Notes under the pieces: generated by a model | The model's input: only the letters and a program-made list of their open reading frames with translations | Told to the model about the DNA's origin: nothing | Database searches by the model: none | Made by a program: the position numbers and the translations under genes | Part shown: piece by piece, positions 38,630 to 38,957 of the stretch | How the letters are laid out: each line of letters opens with the position of its first letter | How positions within the stretch are numbered: position 1 is the stretch's first letter | Origin: SIG350 sp964520895 | GTDB taxonomy: Bacteria > Bacillota > Clostridia > TANB77 > SIG350 | Length of the DNA: 38,957 nucleotides | Direction: 5' to 3' | NCBI GenBank assembly: GCA_964520895.1 | Contig: CAZFOR010000008.1 | Coordinates: forward strand, 1-38,957

Positions 38630-38957
38630 ATGATTTATTCAAAAGAAGTAGAAGAAATGTGCAAAGTTGCAAAAGGAGTCAACCATGGACCTGCACCTAT
38701 TCCAGAAGAAGGTAAATGGGTTAAATCAAAAGAAATAAAAGACATATCAGGATTTACACATGGTATAGGCTGGTGTGCACCACAACAAGGAGCTTGTAAG
38801 TTAACATTAAATGTAAAAGAAGGTATTATACAAGAAGCACTAGTTGAAACAATAGGTTGCAGTGGAATGACACATTCAGCTGCTATGGCAGGAGAAATTT
38901 TAATAGGAAAAACTTTATTAGAAGCATTAAATACAGATTTAGTATGTGATGCTATAA
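38630..38957 (+). CDS. IscU/NifU-like iron-sulfur cluster assembly scaffold (3' end outside window)
   Basis: The first 109 codons of an IscU_N-like scaffold protein on which Fe-S clusters are built. The start is ATG 38630 with GGAAGGAG eight bases upstream. Cysteines lie at GWCAPQQGACKL, ETIGCSGMTHSAA and LVCDAI; the IGCSG and late-Cys positions fit the scaffold family, while the additional WCAPQQGAC pair is typical of a clostridial subtype. The frame is open at the window edge. Partner genes would be expected downstream and cannot be seen. Confidence 0.8.
   Translation, partial: MIYSKEVEEMCKVAKGVNHGPAPIPEEGKWVKSKEIKDISGFTHGIGWCAPQQGACKLTLNVKEGIIQEALVETIGCSGMTHSAAMAGEILIGKTLLEALNTDLVCDAI

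Overview
This 39-kb window is very AT-rich and looks like chromosomal core sequence from a low-GC Firmicutes bacterium, most likely an uncultured Clostridia-type lineage. The supporting evidence is strong AGGAGG ribosome sites, sigma-A promoters with 17-bp spacers, a ctsR-mcsA-clpC heat-shock operon with a textbook CtsR box, an rpoD/dnaG pair, RNase J, S-layer-homology and 'stalk'-domain surface proteins, and a SpoIIID-type sporulation regulator. All complete genes I could check (38) end in TAA or TAG and none in TGA. I see no tRNA, rRNA, CRISPR array, insertion sequence or prophage.

Layout. 1-3.2 kb: the 3' end of recA, a Nudix hydrolase, then small membrane and surface proteins. 3.2-7.7 kb: a PRPP synthetase on the minus strand, then dnaG-rpoD. 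7.7-8.6 kb, minus strand: a GtrA-like membrane protein and a divergent SpoIIID-like DNA-binding protein. 8.7-11.6 kb: mutL-miaA. 11.7-14.0 kb: two uncharacterised charged proteins, an M23 peptidase and a 48-aa protein. 14.0-17.5 kb: ctsR (frameshifted)-mcsA-clpC, with no mcsB. 17.5-18.2 kb: a duplicated promoter, a possible leader peptide with a 20-bp hairpin, and an acidic protein with a dense run of Cys-x-x repeats. 18.2-23.4 kb: a small membrane protein, a CorA-type transporter, RNase J and gltX. 23.5-26.3 kb: an unknown membrane protein, tmcAL on the minus strand, and a stalk-domain surface protein. 26.5-37.0 kb: a glycolysis island of fba, a SIMPL protein, gapA, pgk, a hypothetical, two tandem Nudix proteins, tpiA, an SLH protein and gpmI, covering most of lower glycolysis from FBP to 2-phosphoglycerate. 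37.0-38.96 kb: a protein made of two fused Uma2 (DUF820) domains with a 110-bp exact internal repeat, a short orphan ORF, and the 5' part of an IscU/NifU-like scaffold gene.

The most notable points are these. (i) ctsR carries one extra base exactly in its glycine-codon run, while everything downstream stays intact. (ii) RNase J has no ATG/GTG/TTG start; the best-placed codon after its ribosome site is ATT, and it lies behind a palindromic promoter and a structured leader. (iii) A Cys-Asp-Gly repeat protein sits behind a tandem promoter/leader arrangement. (iv) Of a tandem Nudix pair, the second copy has lost key catalytic glutamates. (v) TGA is never used as a stop. Several of these could reflect assembly or sequencing errors, and that is stated where it applies.
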